Below are positions 37,586 to 46,654 of a DNA stretch of 64,000 nucleotides, piece by piece (the first letter of the stretch is position 1; each line of letters opens with the position of its first letter). This DNA comes from Tessaracoccus caeni (lineage in GTDB: Bacteria > Actinomycetota > Actinomycetes > Propionibacteriales > Propionibacteriaceae). The stretch lies in assembly GCF_029211185.1 (NCBI RefSeq), contig NZ_JARGDO010000006.1, positions 1 to 64,000 on the forward strand. The letters run 5' to 3'. Both the position numbers and the translations under genes were made by a program. The notes under the pieces are model-generated. The model ran no database searches and had not been told where the DNA came from. It saw only the letters and a list, made by a program, of their open reading frames with translations.

Positions 37586-38521
37586 ATGGACAACACCTTC
37601 AAGGCACGCAACACCGATCCCCGCTACTCGAAACTCACCATCGGCGTCTGCCCCGACCAGTGGGGAGTCTGGTTCCCCTGGGACGAGAAGCAGATCCCTT
37701 GGGACAAGGCCCTCGAGGAGATGGCCGAGGCCGGCTTCTCCATCATGGAGACGGGCCCGTTCGGCTACTTCCCCACCAATCCCAAGCTGCTGAAGGCCGT
37801 CATGGATGCGTACGGCTTCACGGTCGTCGCCGGCACCGCCTGGGGTGTGCTGCACAAGGAAGAGGAATGGGCCACCACCGAGGCCTGGTTCCGCAAGGTC
37901 GCTGAGACCCACGCCGCCGTCGGCGCCGAGTACATCGTGCACCTGCCCCCGATGTTCCGCGACGAGCACACCGGTGAATTCACGGATGTCCGTCACCTCG
38001 ACGGCGCCGCGTGGGATCTGTACGTGAACAACGCCAACAAGCTGGGCAAGATCATGAAGGACGACTACGGCCTTCAGATGGTGCTGCACCCCCATGGCGA
38101 CTCACACATCGAGACCCGCGAGGACATCGACCGCATCTTCCAGGCCACCGATCCCGAGTACGTGGGCTTCTGCCTCGACACCGGCCACATCGTCTACGGC
38201 ATGGCCGATAACCTCGACCTGATCAAGGATTACCCGGAGCGCATCTCCTACGTCCACATCAAGGCGATGGATCCGAAGCTGGTCAAGCAGGCCCACGACG
38301 AGGACTGGCCGTTCGTGAAGGCCGTGCATGCGGGCTGCTCCGTCGCTCCGCCGGAGGGCGAGCCCGACATGCCCACCCTGATCGAGGCGCTGGCCGACCT
38401 CGACAAGGAGCTCTACGTGATCTGCGAGCAGGACATGTACGGCTGCGACCCGGCCTACCCCGCCCCGAACGCCGCCAAGGTGCGCGAGTACCTGGCCTCC
38501 ATCGGCCTCGGCCTCAAGTGA
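37586..38521 (+). CDS. IolE-like TIM-barrel protein (keto-inositol dehydratase-like)
   Basis: A 311-residue paralogue of 26504-27433, starting with the same F/LKARNTDPRYSKLTIG and continuing DQWGVWFP, METGPFGYFPTNP, HPHGDSHIETRED, CLDTGHIVYG, YVHIKAMDP and VICEQDMYG. Like that protein it shares the WGV and GP.G motifs of IolE. It heads an operon IolE-like, dehydrogenase, LacI. The start at 37586 has GAAAGGA upstream. Probably a dehydratase for a different inosose isomer. Confidence 0.85.
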   Translation: MDNTFKARNTDPRYSKLTIGVCPDQWGVWFPWDEKQIPWDKALEEMAEAGFSIMETGPFGYFPTNPKLLKAVMDAYGFTVVAGTAWGVLHKEEEWATTEAWFRKVAETHAAVGAEYIVHLPPMFRDEHTGEFTDVRHLDGAAWDLYVNNANKLGKIMKDDYGLQMVLHPHGDSHIETREDIDRIFQATDPEYVGFCLDTGHIVYGMADNLDLIKDYPERISYVHIKAMDPKLVKQAHDEDWPFVKAVHAGCSVAPPEGEPDMPTLIEALADLDKELYVICEQDMYGCDPAYPAPNAAKVREYLASIGLGLK

Positions 38522-38538
38522 ATCGGGAGGCCCCTGAC

Positions 38539-39543
38539 ATGACTCTTCGCATCGGAATGATCGGCCCCGGCGGCATGGGCCGGGCACACATCGAGCGCAT
38601 CCACACCGTGATCTCCGGCGGCCGCGTCGTCGGCGTGAGCGACGTCAATGTCGACCATGCCGCCGCAGTGGCGGAGCAGATCGGCGGCGTGGCCTACACC
38701 TCGGCCGAGGAGCTCGTCGCGTCGCCAGATATCGACGCCGTGATGATCTGCAGCTTCGGCGAGGTGCACGAACCCGACGTGATCACCGCGATCGAGGCAG
38801 GAAAGTACGTCTTCTGCGAGAAGCCACTGGCACCAACGGCAGCGGAATGCGTCCGGATCATGGAGGTGGAACAACGCGCCGGCAAGAAGTTGGTCACCGT
38901 CGGCTTCATGCGTCGCTTCGATGCCTCGTACAACGAGATGAAGCAGATCCTGGATGCGGGCGAGGTCGGCGAGGCCTTGATGGTGCACTGCGCGCACCGC
39001 AATCCATCCGTGCCCGACGGCTACACCCGCGACATGGCGATCCACAGCACCGCCATCCACGAGATCGACACGATGCGCTGGTTGCTCGATGAGGAGTTCG
39101 TCTCCGTCCGCGTGGACAAGCCGAAGAAGACCTCGAACGCTCGCCCGGACCTGCAGGATCCACTGGTGCTGATCCTCACCACGGAGTCGGGGGTTCGGGT
39201 TGACGACGAGGTCTTCGTCAGCTGCGGCTACGGCTACGACATCCAGTGCGAGCTCGTGGCCGAGAACGGCGTCGTCCGCCTGGGCGACCAGGAGCTGGTG
39301 CAGAGGGCTGACGCCATCGGCCGTCGTAATCGTCTCACGATGGACCACAACCAGCGCTTCGGCGCCGCCTTCACCACCGAGGTGCAACAGTGGATCACCG
39401 CCGTCAGCGAGGACCGCCACACGGGCTCCTCCTCGTGGGACGGCTACGCTGCCGCCGTCGTCTGCGACGCGAGCGTTCAGGCCCTGAACACCGACACCGA
39501 GGTGGCCATCGCCATGATGGAGAAGCCGGCCCTCTACCGCTGA
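38539..39543 (+). CDS. Inositol 2-dehydrogenase-like oxidoreductase
   Basis: A 334-residue Gfo/Idh/MocA enzyme: LRIGMIGPGGMGRAHIERI, FCEKPLAPTAAE, VGFMRRFDASYNEM, then AHRNPSVPDGYTRDM and HSTAIHEIDTMRWLL, the IolG pattern. It is paralogous to 29781-30803. The start at 38539 is supported by GGGAGG 7 nt upstream. It follows the IolE-like gene and precedes the LacI gene, so a keto-cyclitol made here would be passed to that dehydratase. Confidence 0.91.
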   Translation: MTLRIGMIGPGGMGRAHIERIHTVISGGRVVGVSDVNVDHAAAVAEQIGGVAYTSAEELVASPDIDAVMICSFGEVHEPDVITAIEAGKYVFCEKPLAPTAAECVRIMEVEQRAGKKLVTVGFMRRFDASYNEMKQILDAGEVGEALMVHCAHRNPSVPDGYTRDMAIHSTAIHEIDTMRWLLDEEFVSVRVDKPKKTSNARPDLQDPLVLILTTESGVRVDDEVFVSCGYGYDIQCELVAENGVVRLGDQELVQRADAIGRRNRLTMDHNQRFGAAFTTEVQQWITAVSEDRHTGSSSWDGYAAAVVCDASVQALNTDTEVAIAMMEKPALYR

Positions 39544-39615
39544 CCAGGCATGAGCGAAGACCGTCCTCTCGCGGCTTCCGAGCGACGCGATAGTGTGACT
39601 CCCCGAGGAGGCGAC

Positions 39616-40671
39616 ATGACTGACGGAGAGGCGGCCGGGACCCGCGCGGGCAGGGCTCCGACGATCCGCGATGTCGCCGAGCGCGCCGGGGTCTCGAAGT
39701 CGCTCGTCTCGTCGGTGCTTCAAGGCAAGGGACGGGTCAGCGACGCCAGCCGGGCGCTCATCCTGCAGACGATCGAGGAACTGGGTTACCGTCCCAATTC
39801 GCGCGCACGAGCCCTCTCCAAGAAGCGTTCCGACACCATCGGTATCGTGCTCAATGACCTGAGCAACCCGTGGTTCATCGACCTGCTGGCGGGCCTGTCG
39901 GCAACCCTGCACAGCTCCGGGTTGTCGCCGCTGCTCACCGACCGGGCGACTGACGACCGCATCGGGGTGAGTTCCGTCGAGAAGCTCCTCGCCCAGGACG
40001 TCGACGGCCTGGTTCTGGTCGGCACGATGGCCCACGATCAGGCCGTCGTCCGGGCCGCGACCAAACTGCCCGTGGTGCTGGCCGGAACACGCGATCCGGA
40101 CGTCGGCGCAGCAGATGTCGTGGTCAACGACGACGTGGCAGGGACGCGCTCCGCCACCGAGCACCTGTTGAGTCTCGGGCACACCCGCATCGGACACCTG
40201 AGCGGCGCCGGCGAGATCGGTGGACACGGCAAGATCGGCGCACTGCGCAGGGAGGGGTTCCGGAGCGCGATGATCGACGCCGGACTCGATCCCGACGTCT
40301 ACATCGAGTTGGGCTGCACCAGCGAGGAGAGCGGTTTCGCCGCCGCACGCCGGCTGCTGACCCGATCCGACCGACCGACCGCCATCCTGGCCTTCAACGA
40401 CATGGCGGCCATCGGGGCGATGTCCGCGGCCGACGACTTAGGGCTGCGGATACCCGAGGACGTCTCGCTGGTGGGCTACGACAACACCTATATCGCGCGG
40501 ATCCGGCACCTCTCGCTGACCTCGATCGACAACGGCAGCTTTGCGGTCGGAGCCCAGGCCGGGCGCTTCCTCATCGAACGACTTGCGACGCCATCCCTGC
40601 CGGCGCGCATCCACCTGGTGACACCACGGCTGGAGGTCCGCGGCTCCACGTCGGCGCCTCGGACCTCCTGA
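39616..40671 (+). CDS. LacI family transcriptional regulator
   Basis: A 351-residue repressor with helix-turn-helix TIRDVAERAGVSKSLVSSVL, hinge LGYRPNSRARALSKKRS, and a sensor with VNDDVAGTRSATEHLLSLGH and FNDMAAIGAMSAADDLG. The start at 39616 has GAGGAGG 6 nt upstream; the earlier ATG at 39550 does not. It is third in the IolE-like/dehydrogenase/LacI operon. Recognition-helix residues match the LacI at 19175, so the two may share TGGANCGNTCCA operators. Confidence 0.92.
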   Translation: MTDGEAAGTRAGRAPTIRDVAERAGVSKSLVSSVLQGKGRVSDASRALILQTIEELGYRPNSRARALSKKRSDTIGIVLNDLSNPWFIDLLAGLSATLHSSGLSPLLTDRATDDRIGVSSVEKLLAQDVDGLVLVGTMAHDQAVVRAATKLPVVLAGTRDPDVGAADVVVNDDVAGTRSATEHLLSLGHTRIGHLSGAGEIGGHGKIGALRREGFRSAMIDAGLDPDVYIELGCTSEESGFAAARRLLTRSDRPTAILAFNDMAAIGAMSAADDLGLRIPEDVSLVGYDNTYIARIRHLSLTSIDNGSFAVGAQAGRFLIERLATPSLPARIHLVTPRLEVRGSTSAPRTS

Positions 40672-40678
40672 GCCCGCT

Positions 40679-41686
40679 CTACTCGGCCTCTAGATCGGCG
40701 ATCCTGACGGGCGCTCCAGTAGCGACGGACCGGACGCACGCCTCGGCCAGGTACAGCGCCTCGAGGGCGTCCGCTGGAGTGCACGCCGTCGACGGCGCCC
40801 CCTCGACCACGTCCAAGAAGTGCGCGAGTTCCGCGACGTAGGCGTCCTCGAAGCGCTCGTGATAGATGAGATACGGATCCTTCTGCTGCCAGGACAAGGT
40901 GTCCTCGACGGTGACCAGCGGCGCCCGGTCGTCGAGGCCGACGAAACGTCCGCCCGCGGAGCCGTGCAGCTCCAGCCGCACGTCGTGCCCGGCTCCGCTG
41001 TTGCGACTGGCGCTCACCACCGCGACCATGCCGTCGTCGTAGGTGACGATCGCGCTGCCGGAGTCGACGTCGCCGTTCTCCCCGAAGTACTGCTCGCCCA
41101 TGTTGGAGCCGACGGCGTAGACGCTCACCGCCTGCCGGCCGGTGAGCCAGCGGATCGCGTCGAAGTCGTGACTGGAGCAATCCTTGAACAGCCCGCCGGA
41201 GGTGGGGACGTAGGCGGCCGGCGGCGGTTCGTGGTCGAAGGTGGTGGCGCGCAGCGTGTGCACGAAGCCCAGCTCGCCCGACGCGTAAGCCTTCTTCGCA
41301 CGCTTGTAGCCGGCATCGAAGCGGCGCTGGAAGCCGATCTGCACCGGCACCTCCGGGGTGCGCGCGGCGTGGGCGACCACCTCTCGCGTGGTGGCGATGT
41401 CCAGCGCGATGGGCTTCTCGCAGAACACCGGGAGCTTCGCGTCAAGCGCTCGGTGGAGCAGCTCGGCGTGGCGGGAGGTCTTGGCGGTGATCACCACACC
41501 GTCGAGGCGGGGATCGAAGGCCTCATCGACGGTGACGGCCCGGGCCCTGGTGAGCTTGGCTGCCAGCTCGGCTGCGCGCCCGTCGACGAAGTCGGCGAGG
41601 AATAGTTCCGTGACGCGTGGCATCGCGTCGAGACGGGTGGCGTGGGCGGTGCCGATGATGCCGGAACCGATCAGGGAGATGCGCAT
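40679..41686 (-). CDS. Gfo/Idh/MocA family oxidoreductase (inositol dehydrogenase-like)
   Basis: A 335-residue dehydrogenase: MRISLIGSGIIGTAHATRL, FCEKPIALDIATTR, IGFQRRFDAGYKRAKKAYAS, SGGLFKDCSSHDFDAIRWL. It is paralogous to 21282-22310. It is the second gene of a two-gene minus-strand unit after 41706-42689 (20-bp spacing) and convergent with the LacI gene. A cyclitol dehydrogenase role is inferred from the surroundings. Confidence 0.91.
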   Translation of the reverse strand: MRISLIGSGIIGTAHATRLDAMPRVTELFLADFVDGRAAELAAKLTRARAVTVDEAFDPRLDGVVITAKTSRHAELLHRALDAKLPVFCEKPIALDIATTREVVAHAARTPEVPVQIGFQRRFDAGYKRAKKAYASGELGFVHTLRATTFDHEPPPAAYVPTSGGLFKDCSSHDFDAIRWLTGRQAVSVYAVGSNMGEQYFGENGDVDSGSAIVTYDDGMVAVVSASRNSGAGHDVRLELHGSAGGRFVGLDDRAPLVTVEDTLSWQQKDPYLIYHERFEDAYVAELAHFLDVVEGAPSTACTPADALEALYLAEACVRSVATGAPVRIADLEAE

Positions 41687-41705
41687 GATGGTGGGCGTCC
41701 TTCGC

Positions 41706-42689
41706 TCAGTATTCGATCAATTCGCTGCGGCCGGTGTGGAAGCTCTTGGTCGCCGCCTCCGCGATGGCCTGCGCCTTCAGCCCGTCGGTGAGCGACGGCT
41801 CGATGGGGGCACCGGTTTCCAGGAGTTGCACGAAGTGGTCCAGCGCGAGCGCGTAGGTGGGCTTCATCCGGTCGAACCATCCCGCCGGCATGCCCGACTG
41901 CACGGCCTCGCCCGCACCGTAGCGGGTGACGGCGCGCACGCGGTGCGGCATCGACTGCACCAAGCCCGTCGATCCCAGCACCTCCAGCCGTTCGTCGTAG
42001 CCGTAGCCGGTTCGGCGGTTGTTGTCGATCTGCACCAGGGCTCCGTTCGGCAGCTTCAGGACGCAGATGCAGGTGTCGGTGTCGTCGTAGTCGGCCAGGC
42101 GAGGATCGGCCAGCGCGGAACCGGTGGCGAACACCTCGACGGGGTCGGCGCCGGCCACCCAGCGGGCCAGGTCGAAGAAGTGCACGGTGTGGTCGCGGAA
42201 CTGACCGCCGGAGACCTTGATGTACTCGAGCGGCGGCACGACGGGGCCCCGGCTGGTCATCTGGATCACCTCGACGGCGCCCACCTCGCCGGCGTCGACG
42301 ATGCGCTTGAGCTCCGCGTGATCTGGGTCGAAGCGACGGTTGAAGTTCACCATCACCTTGGCGTCCTTCGCGTAGCCGGCCACCTCCCGAGCCCGCTCCA
42401 TCGAAAGATCGATCGGCTTCTCACAGAGAGCCGCCACTCCGGCGTCCACGGCGGCGCGCAGATTGTCGGCATGGGTGTCGGTGGACGACGCGATGAAGAC
42501 GGCATCCGCTCCGTCGAGCGCTTCGTTGACGCTGCCCGCAGCCTTGACGCCGTACTGAGCGGCGATTCCGGCCGCGCGCTCGGTGGCCGCGTCATACACG
42601 GAGACGAACTCGACATCAGGATTCTCGGCAAGGTTGCGAGCATGAACGGAGCCGATGAACCCGGCACCGAGAAGGGCGAAACGTTGCAT
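41706..42689 (-). CDS. Inositol 2-dehydrogenase-like oxidoreductase
   Basis: A 327-residue Gfo/Idh/MocA enzyme resembling IolG: RFALLGAGFIGSVHARNL, ALCEKPIDLSMERARE, VNFNRRFDPDHAELKRI, VSGGQFRDHTVHFFDLARW and DNNRRTGYGYDERLEVLGS. The last stretch is also in 54948-55937 (NNRRCVTGYDQRLEVYGS). The start at 42689 is the ATG before QRFALLG; GGAGGG is upstream. It heads the two-gene unit with 40679-41686. The upstream 170 bp hold no clear operator. Confidence 0.9.
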   Translation of the reverse strand: MQRFALLGAGFIGSVHARNLAENPDVEFVSVYDAATERAAGIAAQYGVKAAGSVNEALDGADAVFIASSTDTHADNLRAAVDAGVAALCEKPIDLSMERAREVAGYAKDAKVMVNFNRRFDPDHAELKRIVDAGEVGAVEVIQMTSRGPVVPPLEYIKVSGGQFRDHTVHFFDLARWVAGADPVEVFATGSALADPRLADYDDTDTCICVLKLPNGALVQIDNNRRTGYGYDERLEVLGSTGLVQSMPHRVRAVTRYGAGEAVQSGMPAGWFDRMKPTYALALDHFVQLLETGAPIEPSLTDGLKAQAIAEAATKSFHTGRSELIEY

Positions 42690-42869
42690 GGAGGGCTCCT
42701 TCTGGAGTGGGTGTGCGACGCACGCATCGCACCGATCTGCTGGACAAAGCTGTCCCGCTCCAGCTTCGCATGTCGGGCAGCCCCGCGCAAGACCACACAG
42801 AGCGTTTCTACACCTCAGGCCCAGCACGTCCCTGCGGGAAACTCTGGCTGCGGGCCTCGCACACAGGAC

Positions 42870-43277
42870 TCAGAGATCCTCGGGATAGACGATCTGGATC
42901 TCTTGGATGGAGACAGGGAAGTCCTTGCGGTTGTTCGTGACGAACCCATCTGCGCCCGCAGCGACGGCTGTGGCCAGGTGCGCGGCATCGGCGGCACGCA
43001 GCTTGTAGGCAACCGCCAGGACGAGCGACAGTCGAGCAGTTGGCTCATTCAGGGGCAACAGATCGAGGCGGGCGAGAAGCCCGGCCAAGGCCGCCACTTC
43101 TGCCGAGGTTGGATCGTCGCGCAACGGCTTGGCCAGCGTCTCGGTGAGCAGCAGGACAGAGCCGATCCCTACCGGGTGCCCCGCCTCCGCGTCGTGAAAC
43201 AGCGCCGCCACCTTCTCTCCTAACGGGTGCCCCTCGCTCGCCGCATAGATGAGGACGTCGGCATCGAAGGCAAGCAT
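42870..43277 (-). CDS. PIN-domain toxin (VapC-like)
   Basis: A 135-residue PIN protein, a likely RNase toxin: MLAFDADVLIYAA (first Asp pair), LTETL, LRAADAAHLATAVAAGAD and FVTNNRKDF, the usual acidic centres and ending. It follows a Phd-type antitoxin gene by 3 nt. It is convergent with nothing nearby and lies at the edge of the 42.9-46.9 kb toxin-antitoxin block. Confidence 0.88.
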   Translation of the reverse strand: MLAFDADVLIYAASEGHPLGEKVAALFHDAEAGHPVGIGSVLLLTETLAKPLRDDPTSAEVAALAGLLARLDLLPLNEPTARLSLVLAVAYKLRAADAAHLATAVAAGADGFVTNNRKDFPVSIQEIQIVYPEDL

Positions 43278-43280
43278 GAG

Positions 43281-43568
43281 TCACCGATCCTGACGGCTGG
43301 CACGTGCTTCGCTCACGAGAGTCTCCACTCGAGTAGCCGACATCGGAGCGCGGACGAGCGGGCGTTCGCGCGCGCCATCGAGAAGTGAACGGATAGCGTC
43401 GGCCTGCGCCCAGGTTTCCGAGTTGCGCCTCGCCCTCAGGGCATTCGGGCTCACCAACACGGCGACCACCCGGCCGTGTCGGGTGATCAAAACCTCCTCG
43501 CCAGCCTCCACCAGGTCCAGCTGGGCTGGAAGGGTGCGGCGCGCATCACTGGCACTGATAACCGACAT
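43281..43568 (-). CDS. Phd/YefM family antitoxin
   Basis: A 95-residue antitoxin: MSVISASDARRTLPAQLDLV then EEVLITRHGRVVAVLVSP is the Phd/YefM N-terminal DNA-binding fold, followed by a long toxin-binding tail rich in Arg and Ala. I start it at the ATG before SVISAS; an in-frame start five codons earlier is less typical. It pairs with the PIN toxin directly downstream. Confidence 0.87.
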   Translation of the reverse strand: MSVISASDARRTLPAQLDLVEAGEEVLITRHGRVVAVLVSPNALRARRNSETWAQADAIRSLLDGARERPLVRAPMSATRVETLVSEARASRQDR

Positions 43569-43629
43569 GTCCGAATTGTACATCGACGTACAAACCCGTA
43601 CCTATCGACGGGTTGCGAAGATGGCGCAC

Positions 43630-43724
43630 CCGAGTTTTGCCGGAGTTTTGCGTCACCCTTCACAGTGAAGGGTATGTAAAAACTTCTGGGAAACTCCGAT
43701 CGTGGCGCGGCAGCTTCACACTGG
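43630..43724. repeat. Palindromic element P, copy 1
   Basis: The core ACCCTTCACAGTGAAGGGT (43655-43673) is followed by ATGTAAAAACTTCTGGGAAA. The left arm is partly diverged. The right flank CCGATCGTGGCGCGGCAGC is shared with copy 3 (46655-46750). It lies 33 bp upstream of the antitoxin start at 43757. Confidence 0.85.
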
Positions 43725-43756
43725 AGCAGTGCGCACTACTCACGTATGATTGCGAG

Positions 43757-43978
43757 ATGAAGAACGTGACCCTCAGTGCCCGAGAGGAAGACATCGAGGC
43801 CGCTCGCCGACGTGCTCGTGCCGAGCACAGCACCTTGAACGAACAGTTCCGGCGCTGGCTCGCAGACTACGGCCGAGCCGCAGATCCCGTGGCCGAGTTC
43901 GACGCCCTGATGGACGAACTGAATGGCCAGATGATCGTTGATCGCTCCTTCACCCGCGAAGAGCGCAATGCCCGCTGA
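43757..43978 (+). CDS. VapB-like antitoxin
   Basis: A 73-residue antitoxin: KNVTLSAREEDIEAARRRA then EHSTLNEQFRRWLADY is a ribbon-helix-helix module, followed by a short tail DALMDELNGQMIVDRSFTRE for toxin binding. The start at 43757 is the ATG before KNVTLS. It overlaps the PIN toxin gene by 11 nt and is preceded by palindrome copy 1. Confidence 0.82.
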   Translation: MKNVTLSAREEDIEAARRRARAEHSTLNEQFRRWLADYGRAADPVAEFDALMDELNGQMIVDRSFTREERNAR

Positions 43979-44390
43979 GCTGTTCCTCGACACCAACGTC
44001 TTCGTCTACGCGGTGGACCCGACGGATCCGCGAAAGCAGGCAATAGCTCGGGACCTCCTGCGAAAGGGTCTTGCCGATAGCTCTGACTGCACCAGTTACC
44101 AGATCATTCAGGAGTGGCTCAATGTCGCCTTGCGGCTGGCGCGCGTTCCTCTCGACGCGACGCAAGCTCGAGCCTACGTCGACCGGGTCATCATGCCCCG
44201 CACCACGGTATGGCCTTCTGCCGAGTTGTTCCACGAGGCTATCGACGCACACAGCCGCTGGAGCCTCAGCTTCCACGACTCTCTCGTGGTAGCAGCAGCA
44301 CGTAACTCCGGAGCCAAACTCTTGGCCACGGAGGATCTCCAAGACGGTCAGCGTTTCGGCTCGGTCACCGTCTGGAACCCCTTCCTCTGA
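43968..44390 (+). CDS. PIN-domain toxin (VapC-like)
   Basis: A 140-residue PIN protein: ELFLDTNVFVYAVD (Asp-x-Asn core), YQIIQEWLNV, SFHDSLVVAAARNSG and LLATEDLQDGQRFG carry the four acidic positions of the RNase site. It is coupled to its antitoxin by an 11-nt overlap. The last 95 bp or so are repeated, slightly diverged, at 46757-46851. Confidence 0.9.
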   Translation: MPAELFLDTNVFVYAVDPTDPRKQAIARDLLRKGLADSSDCTSYQIIQEWLNVALRLARVPLDATQARAYVDRVIMPRTTVWPSAELFHEAIDAHSRWSLSFHDSLVVAAARNSGAKLLATEDLQDGQRFGSVTVWNPFL

Positions 44391-44460
44391 TCCCCGGCCC
44401 CCGACGAAGACGAGGCTGACAGACTCTCCATCGATCACCTGGCACATCTCCAGCAAGAAA

Positions 44461-44820
44461 GTGGTGAATCTCCAAGTTGAGCCTGGCAGAACTCCAAGGC
44501 TGGTCAAGGCCAGCCTCGCCCGCCATCTCGGCGTCTCGGAGAGCACAGCCGATCGTTATCTACGGTTGTTGTGGAGCATGTTCCTCGGGCAGACGTTCCC
44601 GTCATCGGGCGCAGGCACGCTGGGACGCGAGACCCGACGCCCCAAGGTCGCGCTTCTGGACACGGGGCTGGCCAGTTACGTGGCAGCGTTCACCGCAGAG
44701 AGGGCGACGTCTATCGGCGGCCGCGAGTACTTCGGCCTCTTGCTGGAACAACTGGTCGGCGGCGAACTCACCAAACAGGCCGGATGGAGCACGCAGCGCC
44801 ACCCGAACTCACACCAGTAG
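44461..44820 (+). pseudogene. Fragment of a DUF4143 AAA-type ATPase
   Basis: About 115 codons matching the middle/C-terminal DUF4143 region of the roughly 400-residue ATP-binding family: KASLARHLGVSESTADRYLR (winged helix), ETRRPKVALLDTGLASYVA and YFGLLLEQLVGGELTKQ. The whole N-terminal P-loop domain and the C-terminal end are missing, so it is a remnant. It lies between the VapBC pair and palindrome copy 2. Confidence 0.75.
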
Positions 44821-44833
44821 CGTCAACTGCCCT

Positions 44834-44899
44834 CCGAGTTTTTCAGGAGTTTTGCGTTACCCTTCACAGTGAAGGGTATGTAAAAACTTCTGGGAAACT
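44834..44899. repeat. Palindromic element P, copy 2
   Basis: Same core ACCCTTCACAGTGAAGGGT (44859-44877) and right side ATGTAAAAACTTCTGGGAAA as copy 1, but lacking the longer right flank. It ends 31 bp before the AlbA_2 gene start, so it probably covers that gene's promoter or operator. Confidence 0.85.
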
Positions 44900-44930
44900 A
44901 GCCACCCGATAGCAGGAGGAGGACAAGGGG

Positions 44931-46646
44931 ATGGATCACATCGACTCGGCCATCGACGATGTTCTCCACGGCACCGTCACGGGCGACGGCGGTGAGACTG
45001 TGGACATCGAGTTCAAGACGGACGGTCGCTCACTGCCGGACGACCTCGCGCTCCTCGCCGACGCCGCTTCCTGCATGGCCAACTCGAGCGGCGGGACGAT
45101 CGTCGTCGGGGTGAGCGACAAGTTGAGTGGCGCCGAGGCCTTCAAGGGCACCCGGCTGGATCCCGAAAAGGTCCGGCTGCGCATCTACGAGCTCACCAAT
45201 CCTCCGTTGCTGGTAGAGGCCGAGTCGCGTCGCGTGTTGGATGTCTCTCTGGTCGTGCTCCGGGTTCCCGATAGCACGCAGGTGCACAGCGCAAACGGCC
45301 AGATCCCTTCAGAACGAGTCGACAAGCACTGCAAGCCCATGTCCACTGCCAGGATCGCGGCGGTGATCGCGCAGAAGACCGGTCTCGACTGGAGCGCGGG
45401 AGAGAGCGGCATTCCCGTCAAGCAGGTCGATCCGTTGGCCATGCGCATCGCACGGGAGTTCCTGAACCGGGCCACGGAGGTCGCACGGAGACAACTGGCC
45501 GACGCCGGCGACATCGACCTGTTGCGGGCGCTCGGCGTGGTGCAGTCCGAGCAAACGCTCACCAACGCTGGCGCACTGCTTTTCGTCCCAGGTTTCATCC
45601 CTCATACGCTGATCAGCTACACCCATCGACGTACCCCGGCGGGGCAGCTCACCGCCAATGAACACCTGGCCGGTCCTCTCATCGTCGCCATCGATCGGGT
45701 GTTCAACTTGATCGACGTTCGACTGGAACGTACGCCGGTAACCATCGGGAAGGGGCAACAGTTACACGTCGCCGATCTCCCCGAGGCTGCCGTCAGGGAG
45801 GCAGTTGTCAACGCCCTCATGCATAGGGACTATTTCAGCCACGAGCCCGTGGCCGTCGAGCACGCCGTTACACAACTGCGAGCGACCTCCCCCGGCGGTT
45901 TCCCTCCAGGGGTCAGCATCCACAACGTGCTGACCACCTCCTCGCGAACTCGAAACGCGAACCTTGCCGGCGCGATGCGGATGCTGGGCCTCGCTGAAAC
46001 AGCTGGCTCCGGCGTCGACAAGATGTACGCCGAGATGACCCGCATCGGCCACGAACCGCCCAGATACGCGGCGGATACCTCCCGGGTCCAGGTCACCCTG
46101 CTCGGCGGCTCTCCCAACACCTTGCTCACGCGATTCACCGCCACTCTTCCCACCGAGGAGAGCACCGACGCCGACACCATGCTCGTCCTTCTCACCCTCC
46201 TCACCCACAGAACAGTCGACGCCGCCGAACTCACTCCCGTTCTACAGAAGCCCGAAATCGAGGAGACCCAGTCCGTCCTGGCACGACTTAGTGGCGAACG
46301 CCTCCATCTGCTCGAGCCGACGCGCGAATCAGCCCGGCGTGCCCACCCGCGCTACCGGCTCCGCGAAGAGGCCCTGACCGCGCTTGGTTCTGCCGTGACC
46401 TATCGGCGTCGCACCACGGATCAGATCGATCGCAAGATCATCGAACTGGTGCGGGAAACGGGCACCATCAACAGCCGGATGGTGCGCATACTTCTAGACC
46501 TGGACATGGCCGGGGCATCGCGCGTTCTTTCCAATCTTGTCGATCGGGGCGTCCTCACCAAGACGTCGGAGGCTTCTCGTGGACCTAGCGTTACCTATGG
46601 GAAAGGACCAACCTTCCCGCGTCGCACCGTCAAAACTGACAAGTGA
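44931..46646 (+). CDS. AlbA_2/Schlafen-like putative ATP-binding transcriptional regulator
   Basis: A 571-residue protein with three parts. The N-terminal AlbA_2 (Schlafen-like) domain reads VDIEFKTDG...ANSSGGTIVVGVSD. A GHKL-type ATP-binding region around 280-300 reads LPEAAVREAVVNALMHRDYF. A C-terminal winged-helix region contains RETGTINSRMVRILLDLDM and SRVLSNLVDRGVL. GGAGGAGG precedes the start. Such proteins are common in accessory DNA and are proposed nucleic-acid-binding regulators or defence proteins; the exact role is unknown. The gene is bracketed by palindrome copies 2 (upstream) and 3 (9 bp after the stop). Confidence 0.85.
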   Translation: MDHIDSAIDDVLHGTVTGDGGETVDIEFKTDGRSLPDDLALLADAASCMANSSGGTIVVGVSDKLSGAEAFKGTRLDPEKVRLRIYELTNPPLLVEAESRRVLDVSLVVLRVPDSTQVHSANGQIPSERVDKHCKPMSTARIAAVIAQKTGLDWSAGESGIPVKQVDPLAMRIAREFLNRATEVARRQLADAGDIDLLRALGVVQSEQTLTNAGALLFVPGFIPHTLISYTHRRTPAGQLTANEHLAGPLIVAIDRVFNLIDVRLERTPVTIGKGQQLHVADLPEAAVREAVVNALMHRDYFSHEPVAVEHAVTQLRATSPGGFPPGVSIHNVLTTSSRTRNANLAGAMRMLGLAETAGSGVDKMYAEMTRIGHEPPRYAADTSRVQVTLLGGSPNTLLTRFTATLPTEESTDADTMLVLLTLLTHRTVDAAELTPVLQKPEIEETQSVLARLSGERLHLLEPTRESARRAHPRYRLREEALTALGSAVTYRRRTTDQIDRKIIELVRETGTINSRMVRILLDLDMAGASRVLSNLVDRGVLTKTSEASRGPSVTYGKGPTFPRRTVKTDK

Positions 46647-46654
46647 ACTCAGAA

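Noticed and set aside
42790-42812. AGAGCGTTTCT upstream of 42689 as an operator of the LacI at 28779
   Set aside because: Only about 10 of 14 positions match one half of the 26403-26436 site and there is no inverted partner.
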